64,000 nucleotides of DNA from Verrucomicrobiia bacterium (GTDB lineage: Bacteria > Verrucomicrobiota > Verrucomicrobiia > Limisphaerales > CAIMTB01). The position numbers and the translations under genes were made by a program. Numbering within the stretch: position 1 is the stretch's first letter; every line of letters starts with the position of its first letter. This document shows positions 45,148 to 52,868 of this stretch, piece by piece. A model generated the notes under the pieces. The model saw only the letters and a program-made list of their open reading frames with translations, had not been told where the DNA came from and ran no database searches. The stretch lies in contig JAHCBA010000036.1 of the NCBI GenBank assembly GCA_019634625.1, positions 1 to 64,000 of the forward strand, in the 5' to 3' direction.

Positions 45148-48100
45148 ATGATGATGAAGCACTGGACCGGACTGGCGGCGGCAATCGTGATGATGACGGG
45201 GGCGGTATCGGGGGCGGAGACGCTCTTCCCGCGAGGGGGCGAGTGGCGGTACCGGCTGGGGACTGCGGAGGCGTCGGCGCCGGACCGGACGGCATGGCGG
45301 ATGCCGGGGTTTGACGACTCGGGTTGGGCGCGCGGCGTCACGCCGATCGGGTACGGGCCCGGGGTGGCGACGAGTCTGGGCAGCAGCCAGGCGGGCGGGT
45401 TTCTCACGGTGTACCTGCGGCGGGAGTTCGAGGTGGAGAATCCGGCGGATTATGGGCGGCTGGAACTTCCGGTGCGGGTGGACGACGGATACGTGATCTG
45501 GTTGAACGGGGTGGAGGTGGGGCGGTTCAACGTGCCGGAGGGCGAGCTGGCGTTTGACAGCGTGTCGGTGACGTTCACTTCGGATCCGGTGGAGGCGCCG
45601 GTGACGATTCCGAATGCGTGGGAACTGCTGCGGGAGGGTCCGAACGTCCTGGCGGTTCATCTGCTCAATGTGAACTGGACCAGCAGCGATCTGTATTTCG
45701 ACACCGCGCTGGTGGGGAGCCTGGACACCACGGTTCCGGTGGTGGCGGAGGTGCGACCGCCGGCGAACGCGTGGGTGCGCCAGTTGGGGGTGGTGGAAGT
45801 GCGGTTCAGCAAGCCGGTGACCGGGGTGGAGGCCGGCGATCTCCTGATCAACGGGGTTCCGGCGACGGGGGTGTCGATGGGCGAGCCGGGGCAGTTTGTG
45901 TTCGAGTTTGAGGAGCCGGCGGCGGGCACGGTGACGATGGCGTGGGCGGAGGGGCACGGCATCACCGACCTGACCCAGGCGGCGAACCCGTTCGGAGGGG
46001 GCCCGTGGCAGTACAGTCTCGATCCCGATGCGGCGCCGCCGGGGGTGATGATCACCGAATTCATGGCCTCCAACGGCGGGACCTTGAACGACGACGACGG
46101 GGACCGTTCGGACTGGATCGAGATCCACAATGCCGGCGAGGTGGCGGAGGATCTTGGGGGGTGGTTTCTGACCGACGACGCGACGGATCCGGCGCAGTGG
46201 CGGTTTCCGCCGGTCACGCTGCTGCCCAACCAGTACCTGCTGGTGTTCGCATCGGGGAAGGACCGTCGCGATCCCGGTGCGCCGCTGCACACGAATTTCC
46301 GATTGTCGGCGGAGGGGGAGTACCTGGCCCTGCTGGATGCGCGGACGAACGTGGTGTCGGAATTCGCACCGGAGTTCCCGCCGCAATTCACGGATGTTTC
46401 GTACGGGCGTGACCGGGCGGATTCGCGGAGGCTGGGTTTCTTCTCGGTGCCGACGCCCGGAGCGCCCAACGCCAGCAGCGGGGCGGGGTTTGCGTCCGGG
46501 GTGCGGTTTTCGCGGGCCGGGGGGCTGTTCCGGCAGGCGTTTGCGGTGACGCTGACGGCGGAGTCGCCGGGGGCGCGGATTCACTACACGACCGACGGGA
46601 CGGTGCCCACCGAGGTCTCGCCGCGGTACACGGGGCCGATCACGGTGGGGTCGCGCACCCAGCTACGGGCGCGGGCCTTCGAGGACGGGCTGCTGCCGGG
46701 GCCGCCCGGGACGGAGTTGTACCTGCCGTTGGGAGAGTCCCTGGCGGGGTTCAGTTCGAACCTGCCGGTGCTGGTGTTCGACAACTTCGGGGCGGGCGGC
46801 GTGCCGGGAAGTCCGGTCACGCCGCGCCAGTTTGTGGCGGTGGCGGTGTTCGAACCTGGGGAATCGGGGCGGGCGGGGCTGACGGACGAGGCGGCGTTCT
46901 GCGCGCGGGCGGGCTGGAATGTGCGGGGATCGAGCACGCGCGGACTTCCGAAGTCGAGTTACCGGCTCGAGTTCTGGGACGAATTCGGGGACGGGATGGA
47001 CCGTGAGTTGCTGGGGATGCCGGCGGAGGAGGACTGGGTGTTGTATGCGCCGAACCAGTTCGATGTGCCGCTGATCCACAACCCGTTCGCCTTCCAGTTG
47101 AGCAACGACGTGGGCCGGTATGCGCCGCGGACGCGGATGGTGGAGGTGTTTGTCAACACGACGGGCGGGCCGTTGTCGGGTCCGCTCAGCGCCGGGCATT
47201 ACCGGGGGGTGTACGTGCTGATGGAGAACATCAAGCGCGGGTCCGACCGGGTGGCGATCGAGCGGCTGGCGCCGGAGCACCGGACGCCGCCGGAAGTGAC
47301 GGGGGGCTACCTGCTGAAGATCGACCGGCGCGATGCCAACGAACGGGACTTCAATGCGGCGGCCTTGAGCCTGATCTACCGGTATCCGGACGGGCTGGAG
47401 ATGGTGACCCCGCAGCGTTCCGCGCAGGCGACGTACCTGCGGAACCATTTCAATGCGTTCTACGCGGCGCTGACGGGTCCGAACCCGGACCATCCGGTGT
47501 CGGGTTACGAGGCGTACATCGATGTCGAGTCGTGGATCGATCATCACCTGGTGAATGTGGTGACGTTGAACGTCGATGCGCTGCGGTTGAGTTCGCATCT
47601 CTTCAAGGGGCGGGAACGCCGGATCGAGATGGGGCCGGTGTGGGATTTCGACCGGGCGATGGGGACGAGCAAGGGTGGGGATACGCGGCCGTTCGCGCCG
47701 CGCAACTGGCGGGGACAGACCTGGGACGAGGGGACGGACTTCTTCAATCCCTCGGGGGTGTTCTCGAACCCGTGGTACAGCCGGCTGTTCCAGCGTCCGG
47801 ATTTCTGGCAGCGGTACATCGACCGGTACCAGGCATTGCGCGAGACCGTGTTCTCAGACCGGCACATGGGTGAGTTGGTGGACCGTCTGACCGAGCCGCT
47901 GCGGGAGGCGCAGGTGCGGGAAGTGGCACGATGGGGCGGGAGCGGGGGCTCGGACACGCGGCCGCGCTCGGGGACCTTGTCGTACAATGGGTACAGCCAT
48001 GCCTTTTCCGGAACGTTCCAGGGCGAGATCGACTTCATGAAGCGATGGCTGGCCGACCGGCTGGACTTCATGGATACCAACTTCCTGGCGCGTCCGGTCG

Positions 48101-50286
48101 TGAGCGAGGCGCCGGGTTCGTCCGGGATGGAACCCCGCATCCTGTTGAGCGGGCCGGCCGGGGCGACGCTGTATTACACGGTGGATGGTACGGACCCGCG
48201 GCTTTCCGGGGGCGGGGTTTCGGGAGCGGCGCGGGTGTACGACGGGGCGATTCCCGTGCCGGGTAACACGCGCATTCAGGTGCGGGCCCATGATTCCCGG
48301 CACCGGAATCTGACCGGCGCCAATCGCCCGCCGATCTCGTCGTCCTGGTCCGGGCTGACTGCGGTGGATGTGATTGTGGAGGTGCCGCCGCTGGTGATTT
48401 CCGAGATGATGTTTCATCCGGCGGAACCGACGGAGGCGGAGTCCGCGTTCGGGCGGGAGGACTTCGAGTATCTCGAGTTGTACCACCGTGGAGCGACGCC
48501 GTTGAACCTCGACGGGTTCCGCTTTTCGCGGGGCATCGACTACACGTTCGGGGCGGTCACCGTGGAACCGGGGGGCCGGCTGGTGCTGGCCAAGGATCCG
48601 GCGGCCTTCCGTGCCCGGTACGGGTCGGAGATCCCGGTGCTGGGACCTTATGGCGGGCAGCTCGACAACGCCGGGGAATGCGTGGCGATCGTCGGACGGC
48701 TCGACGAGACGGTCCTCGAGTTTTGCTATGCGCCCGAGTGGGAGCCCCTTGCCAGAGGATTTGGGTTCGCCCTGGCGATCCGGGACGAGCAGGGTCCGAT
48801 CGAGGCATGGAACCAGAGGGAGGGTTGGCGGTTGGGGAGCGTCTGGCAGGGAACGCCGGGGCGGGCCGAACCGCCGCCGCCCGCGTTGCCGGGCGTCTGG
48901 GTCAACGAGGCGCTGGCGCATACCGACCTTCCGCAGACGGACAGCATCGAGCTGCACAATCCCGGCACGACCCCGGCGGACATCGGAGGCTGGTATCTGA
49001 CGGACCGGTTCAGTGATCCCCTGCGTTTCCGGATCCCCGACGGCACGGTGATCCCGGCGGGCGGCTATGTGGTCTTCGATGAGGGCGACTTCAACACGGG
49101 CGCGCCGGGGAGCTTCGCGCTGAGTTCTCTCGGGGAGGAGGTGTATGTGTTTTCGGGGGATGCCGGGGGCCGCTTGACGGGGTACTTCCACGGGTTTGAA
49201 TTCGGCGCCTCGGAAAACGGCGTGTCATTCGGGCGCCACGTCAACTACGCGGGCACGGAGCAGTTCGTGGCCCAGGCGGCAACGACGCTGGGCGGGCCGA
49301 ACGCCGGGCCGCGGGTTGGGCCCGTGATTCTCAGTGAGCTGATGTACCATCCGCCTCCTTTCGCGGGCACGGAGAACAACACGCGGGACGAGTACATCGA
49401 GCTGCACAACATCACGGATCAGCCGGTGCCGCTCTTCGATCCCGAGCATCCTGAGAATGGCTGGCGTCTGCGCAGCGCGGTGCGGTTCGATTTTCCGTCG
49501 GGGACGGTGCTGCCGCCGGGCGGGTTTCTGCTGGTGGTGGGATTCGATCCGGCGACGGCATCCGCGGACCTGGCGGCGTTTCGGGCCCGGTATGGACTGT
49601 CCCCGGCGGTGCCGATCCTGGGACCCTTCGACGGGCGCCTCAACAACAGCGGCGAGCTGACCCGGTTGTTGCGGCCGGACCATCCTCAGAACGCGGTGGA
49701 GGGCGAACCGGGAGAGGTGCCCTACATGCTTGTGGACGCGGTGGACTACACCAACCGATCGCCGTGGCCCGACGAGGCCAACGGAACGGGACGTTCAATC
49801 CAGCGGCTCGTGGCATCCGTGCACGGCGACGAACCGTACAACTGGCAGGCGGCGGATCCGACCCCGGGGGCGCCCAACCTTTCCTCGAACCGCGATTCGA
49901 ATGACGACGGACTTCCCGATGTTTGGAAGCTGAGCCACGGCCTGAGCCCGGTGTCCACGCTCGGCGACGACGGACCCGACGGGGATCCGGACGGCGATGG
50001 ATTCGACAATCGCAGCGAATTCCTGGCGGGAACGGATCCCCGGGACCCGGACAGCGTCCTTCGAATCGGGACGGTGTCGTGGCAGGGGGGCGTGGCGCGG
50101 ATGGGCTTCCGGGCCATGGCCGGGCGCGGGTATCGGGTGGAGTTCCGCGATGCCCTGACGGGGCCGGACTGGCAGGTCCTGGCGGAATTGCCGGCGCGGG
50201 ATGCGCCGTGGGACGCCGTGGTGGAGGACGCAGCGATTCCGGTGGGCGGGCAGCGCTGGTACCGGGTGGTGCTGACGGCGTGGTGA
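45148..50286 (+). CDS. Giant secreted CotH-like kinase / lamin-tail-domain protein
   Basis: A 1712-residue exported protein with a signal peptide (MMMKHWTGLAAAIVMMTGAVSG). In order: a galactose-binding-like beta domain (residues 25-200), a Big-like domain, lamin-tail domain 1 (VMITEFMASNGG, DWIEIHNAGE; about 300), and a chitobiase-like beta domain (IHYTTDGTVPTEVSPRY). A CotH kinase-like domain runs from about 585 to 830 (VRGSSTRGLPKSSYRLEF, YRGVYVLMENIKRGSDRV, GPVWDFDRAMGTS). Then come a second chitobiase-like domain (LYYTVDGTDPRLSG) and three more LTDs (VISEMMFHPAEP, WVNEALAHTD, VILSELMYHPPP). A calcium-type Asp-rich segment (DSNDDGLPDVWKL, DGDPDGDGFDNRSEFLAG) precedes a final YRVEFRD...RWYRVV module. 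CotH folds can phosphorylate proteins; activity here is unproven. Likely surface-attached. Three ATGs (45148, 45151, 45154) compete as start. Confidence 0.92.
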   Translation: MMMKHWTGLAAAIVMMTGAVSGAETLFPRGGEWRYRLGTAEASAPDRTAWRMPGFDDSGWARGVTPIGYGPGVATSLGSSQAGGFLTVYLRREFEVENPADYGRLELPVRVDDGYVIWLNGVEVGRFNVPEGELAFDSVSVTFTSDPVEAPVTIPNAWELLREGPNVLAVHLLNVNWTSSDLYFDTALVGSLDTTVPVVAEVRPPANAWVRQLGVVEVRFSKPVTGVEAGDLLINGVPATGVSMGEPGQFVFEFEEPAAGTVTMAWAEGHGITDLTQAANPFGGGPWQYSLDPDAAPPGVMITEFMASNGGTLNDDDGDRSDWIEIHNAGEVAEDLGGWFLTDDATDPAQWRFPPVTLLPNQYLLVFASGKDRRDPGAPLHTNFRLSAEGEYLALLDARTNVVSEFAPEFPPQFTDVSYGRDRADSRRLGFFSVPTPGAPNASSGAGFASGVRFSRAGGLFRQAFAVTLTAESPGARIHYTTDGTVPTEVSPRYTGPITVGSRTQLRARAFEDGLLPGPPGTELYLPLGESLAGFSSNLPVLVFDNFGAGGVPGSPVTPRQFVAVAVFEPGESGRAGLTDEAAFCARAGWNVRGSSTRGLPKSSYRLEFWDEFGDGMDRELLGMPAEEDWVLYAPNQFDVPLIHNPFAFQLSNDVGRYAPRTRMVEVFVNTTGGPLSGPLSAGHYRGVYVLMENIKRGSDRVAIERLAPEHRTPPEVTGGYLLKIDRRDANERDFNAAALSLIYRYPDGLEMVTPQRSAQATYLRNHFNAFYAALTGPNPDHPVSGYEAYIDVESWIDHHLVNVVTLNVDALRLSSHLFKGRERRIEMGPVWDFDRAMGTSKGGDTRPFAPRNWRGQTWDEGTDFFNPSGVFSNPWYSRLFQRPDFWQRYIDRYQALRETVFSDRHMGELVDRLTEPLREAQVREVARWGGSGGSDTRPRSGTLSYNGYSHAFSGTFQGEIDFMKRWLADRLDFMDTNFLARPVVSEAPGSSGMEPRILLSGPAGATLYYTVDGTDPRLSGGGVSGAARVYDGAIPVPGNTRIQVRAHDSRHRNLTGANRPPISSSWSGLTAVDVIVEVPPLVISEMMFHPAEPTEAESAFGREDFEYLELYHRGATPLNLDGFRFSRGIDYTFGAVTVEPGGRLVLAKDPAAFRARYGSEIPVLGPYGGQLDNAGECVAIVGRLDETVLEFCYAPEWEPLARGFGFALAIRDEQGPIEAWNQREGWRLGSVWQGTPGRAEPPPPALPGVWVNEALAHTDLPQTDSIELHNPGTTPADIGGWYLTDRFSDPLRFRIPDGTVIPAGGYVVFDEGDFNTGAPGSFALSSLGEEVYVFSGDAGGRLTGYFHGFEFGASENGVSFGRHVNYAGTEQFVAQAATTLGGPNAGPRVGPVILSELMYHPPPFAGTENNTRDEYIELHNITDQPVPLFDPEHPENGWRLRSAVRFDFPSGTVLPPGGFLLVVGFDPATASADLAAFRARYGLSPAVPILGPFDGRLNNSGELTRLLRPDHPQNAVEGEPGEVPYMLVDAVDYTNRSPWPDEANGTGRSIQRLVASVHGDEPYNWQAADPTPGAPNLSSNRDSNDDGLPDVWKLSHGLSPVSTLGDDGPDGDPDGDGFDNRSEFLAGTDPRDPDSVLRIGTVSWQGGVARMGFRAMAGRGYRVEFRDALTGPDWQVLAELPARDAPWDAVVEDAAIPVGGQRWYRVVLTAW

Positions 50287-50288
50287 GC

Positions 50289-50308
50289 AATGGCGGAGCT
50301 CCGCCATT
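50289..50308. terminator. Perfect 20-bp palindrome between convergent genes
   Basis: AATGGCGGAGCTCCGCCATT is fully self-complementary and starts two bases after the CotH-gene stop, 23 bases before the vapC stop on the other strand. No T-run follows on either side, so it may be a weak terminator or 3'-end protector. Confidence 0.45.
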
Positions 50309-50330
50309 CCCAGGCAGCGTGCTGGCCGGT

Positions 50331-50744
50331 TCAGTCCGACGCGGAAGGAGACTGGGTGTAGTCCACCACCCGCAGCTTTGGAACGCGCTTGTATTCGTCC
50401 GCGTTGCGGGTCAGCAGCGGCAGGTCGTGTTCGAGCGCACAAACCGCGATCCAGAGGTCGTGGACGCCCACCATTTGGCGGTTTCGTGCGAGTGCGGCCC
50501 ACGTTTCAGAGTAGAGGTGGAGCGTCTGCTCTGTGGGCCACACGACGCGATAGCGATCTAGGAACTGCGCGACGACCGTTGCCGAATGCCCAGCCAATAC
50601 CGCGCCGCGGAGGAACTCGCCCTTCACGACCCAGGGGAACGCAAGCGCCGCGCCCGGATGCTGGTCAATGAACCGCTGCTCAGGGCTGGCAGCCCCCTCG
50701 CGCCAGCGTCCGACCAGAAACGTCGTGTCGCTCAGGTAGTCCAA
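50331..50744 (-). CDS. vapC: PIN-domain toxin VapC
   Basis: A 137-residue PIN-domain ribonuclease toxin. Active-site acidic residues: D6 in LSDTTFL, E43 in KGEFL, D96 in GVHDLWIA, with D116 near the end of the core (LLTRNADEY). The start is a TTG at 50744, preceded by an excellent ribosome-binding site GGAGGG four bases away; there is no ATG that would keep the N-terminal Asp. The gene overlaps the end of vapB by 13 bases, the usual translational coupling of toxin and antitoxin. Confidence 0.9.
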   Translation of the reverse strand: MDYLSDTTFLVGRWREGAASPEQRFIDQHPGAALAFPWVVKGEFLRGAVLAGHSATVVAQFLDRYRVVWPTEQTLHLYSETWAALARNRQMVGVHDLWIAVCALEHDLPLLTRNADEYKRVPKLRVVDYTQSPSASD

Positions 50745-50971
50745 GGATCCCTCCAGTTCTTCCAATCGTTGGCCCAGCCGATGGTCTCCTCCATAAGCCC
50801 TGCCTGGTTCTTTGTGAGCGGCGGCAAGCCATCCATCTCCTTGGCCAAGTCGGCCAGCGTGCCGCGCTTTGGCACCAACTTCAGCACGACCGCCGAAAAC
50901 GATTCCTTGGGAGAACTTTTCCAGTCGGCAAGGCGGCCGTAGGCCTCGTCGGTAAGCGTAATCGTCTTCAT
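50732..50971 (-). CDS. vapB: VapB-type antitoxin (PF02697-like)
   Basis: A 79-residue antitoxin of the PF02697-like VapB group (MKTITLTDEAYGRLADWKSS, ESFSAVVLKLVPKRGTLADL). The N-terminal half should form the DNA-binding ribbon-helix-helix and the C-terminal half wraps the toxin. The ATG at 50971 is preferred over an upstream in-frame start at 51016. It precedes and overlaps vapC. Autoregulation by the VapBC complex is usual; an inverted repeat directly upstream may be the operator. Confidence 0.9.
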   Translation of the reverse strand: MKTITLTDEAYGRLADWKSSPKESFSAVVLKLVPKRGTLADLAKEMDGLPPLTKNQAGLMEETIGWANDWKNWRDPWTT

Positions 50972-50973
50972 GT

Positions 50974-50994
50974 ATGCACGATGACATGGTGCAT
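50974..50994 (-). promoter_or_regulatory. Candidate VapBC operator
   Basis: The inverted repeat ATGCAC (50974-50979) / GTGCAT (50989-50994), with a 9-base spacer, ends three bases before the vapB ATG. A TTGACA hexamer on the minus strand (51007-51002) could be a -35 box, but no good -10 follows. The position fits an autoregulatory operator; the call rests on position and symmetry only. Confidence 0.35.
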
Positions 50995-51045
50995 GTTGTC
51001 GTGTCAAATGATACACGGGTTAGCCTATAATAATAATAAAATAAT

Positions 51046-51203
51046 AAACCTGGCATTATTTGTTGACGCGCTTTTTATATTAAACCTGGCAGTATTTATT
51101 GACGAACCGCAGTCAGGTCGTCCTAGGCGGTCAGAATGGGATTCCTTGGGGAGTTCCGGGCAGGAACATGCTGGCAACAATAAAATATAAAATGCCTGAC
51201 TTA
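51046..51203. repeat. AT-rich copies of the TGCCTGAC short repeat
   Basis: Two direct copies, 51046-51068 and 51082-51104 (AAACCTGGCATTATTTGTTGACG type), and one inverted, 51173-51203 (CAACAATAAAATATAAAATG then CCTGAC). Their reverse complements match the units at 8618-8780. The surrounding 51010-51110 stretch is the most AT-rich in the window, with a run of TAA triplets. No gene is seen between 50972 and 51499. Confidence 0.65.
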
Positions 51204-51230
51204 ATGACTATTGATCCGGGCGACTCCGAT

Positions 51231-51448
51231 TTCGATTCCACGAGGCCGCGAGGGAGTGGAGCGATGGGATGAGGACTCGCGAAGCTCGTCCCTGCGGAAG
51301 ATGAAGCAGGGGGGGTGGACTCGGAGGGCCGAGTTCGACGAGGCCGCAGGGGAGTGGAGCGTTGAAAGGTTCGGATTCTGGCGTCCGCGCCTACAGGGGA
51401 TGGAGGGGGTGCTTGGGATCCGGACTCGCGGAGCGCGTCTGTCCGAAG
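51231..51448 (+). repeat. Partial 155-bp repeats in tandem
   Basis: Two consecutive partial copies: 51231-51296 (TTCCACGAGGCCGCGAGGGA, then GAGGACTCGCGAAGCTCGTC) and 51320-51365 (GGGCCGAGTTCGACGAGGCC). A third core fragment follows at 51420-51448 (CGGACTCGCGGAGCGCGTCT). They precede the Gfo/Idh/MocA gene by about 50 bases. Confidence 0.7.
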
Positions 51449-51499
51449 GATGGCGGCGGAAGACTTGCCTTGGTGGGTGCGAGTGGATAGGAGCTGTCC

Positions 51500-52858
51500 A
51501 TGACCCGCCGCGATTTCTTCCGTCGCACCTCCTCCGCCCTGGCGCTGACCGCTGCGGCGAGCTATTTCCCGACCACCTTCGCCGCCGAGAAGCCGCGCCG
51601 TCTGGGACTGATTGGGTGCGGATGGTACGGGAAGAGTTCGCTCTTCCGGGCCTTGCAGGTTGCGCCGATCGAGGTGGTGTCGGTCTGCGACGTGGACCAG
51701 CGGTTGGTGACGGAAGCGGCGGACATGGTGGCCGGGCGTCAGGCGTCGCGTGGGAAGCCCAAGGTGTATCGGGATTACCGTGAGATGCTCAAGGAGCGGG
51801 ATCTGGACATGGTGATGGTCTCGACGCCGGACCACTGGCATGCGCTGCCGTCGATCGAGGCGATGCAGGCCGGGGCCGACGTGTATGTGGAGAAGCCGAT
51901 CAGCGTGGATGTGGTGGAGGGGGCGGCGATGGTGGCCGCCGCGAAGAAGTACGGGCGGGTGGTGCAGGTGAACACCCAGCGGCGCAGCACGCCGCACCTG
52001 GTCGAGGCCCGCGACCGGATTCTGCGCGAAGGCCGGCTCGGACAGGTGCGCCATGTCGAGATCTGCTGCTACTGGGGGATGGGCCGGGCCGGGAACACCC
52101 CGGACATCGATCCGCCCGAGCACCTGGATTACGACCTCTGGACGGGGCCGGCGCCCATGCGCCGGTTCAACCGGCGGACGCATCCGCGGGGCTGGCGGTC
52201 GTTCATGGAGTACGGGAACGGCATTGTGGGGGACATGTGCATCCACATGCTGGACATGGTGCGGTGGATGCTCGATCTGGGGTGGCCGCGATCGGTCTCC
52301 TCGACGGGCGGCATCCTGGTTGAGAAGGACAGCACGGCGAACACCACCGACACCCAGACTGCGGTGTTCGATTTAGGGGAGCTGCAGGTGGTCTGGAAGC
52401 ACCGCACGTGGGGGCAGATGCCCGATCCGGATTATCCGTGGGCGGCGACGCTGTACGGGGACCGGGGGACCCTCAAGGCGAGCGTGTTCAAGTATGAGTT
52501 CTTCCCGGGCAACCAGCGGACTCCGGCGGCGCAGGGCGAGGCTTTGCTCGAGTACGAGCGGTATCCCGAGGACCGGACCGAGCGGGACCTTGAACGGCAT
52601 GTGGCCTCGGCCATGCGCCATCACTGGCGGAACTTCATCGAGTGTGCAGACGCCCGGACCCAGCCGGTGGCCAACATCGAGGAAGGTTTCATTTCGAGCG
52701 CCGCCTGCATCCTCGCCAACCTGTCGGTGGATCTTGGCGGGCGGACCCTGGCGTACGATCCGGCTACGGGAACGGTGCGGGGCGATGCGGAAGCCACCCG
52801 GTTGCTGCGCCGGCCGTATCGTGCCCCGTGGGTGCACCCGGAACCGGACCGGGTGTAA
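51500..52858 (+). CDS. Tat-exported Gfo/Idh/MocA family oxidoreductase
   Basis: A 452-residue NAD(P)-dependent oxidoreductase of the Gfo/Idh/MocA family. The N terminus is a Tat signal (MTRRDFFRRTSSALALTAAA), consistent with export of a folded, cofactor-loaded protein. The Rossmann part has LGLIGCGWYGKSSLFRAL, VSVCDVD and MVSTPDHWHA; the family motif EKP is in YVEKPISVDV. GDMCIHMLDMVRWML supplies the usual catalytic-region His. These exported oxidoreductases are numerous in Verrucomicrobiota and probably act on sugars or cyclitols. It stands alone and is convergent with the ABC permease gene (10 bases between stops). The substrate is unknown. Confidence 0.93.
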   Translation: MTRRDFFRRTSSALALTAAASYFPTTFAAEKPRRLGLIGCGWYGKSSLFRALQVAPIEVVSVCDVDQRLVTEAADMVAGRQASRGKPKVYRDYREMLKERDLDMVMVSTPDHWHALPSIEAMQAGADVYVEKPISVDVVEGAAMVAAAKKYGRVVQVNTQRRSTPHLVEARDRILREGRLGQVRHVEICCYWGMGRAGNTPDIDPPEHLDYDLWTGPAPMRRFNRRTHPRGWRSFMEYGNGIVGDMCIHMLDMVRWMLDLGWPRSVSSTGGILVEKDSTANTTDTQTAVFDLGELQVVWKHRTWGQMPDPDYPWAATLYGDRGTLKASVFKYEFFPGNQRTPAAQGEALLEYERYPEDRTERDLERHVASAMRHHWRNFIECADARTQPVANIEEGFISSAACILANLSVDLGGRTLAYDPATGTVRGDAEATRLLRRPYRAPWVHPEPDRV

Positions 52859-52868
52859 GAGCTTGGGA

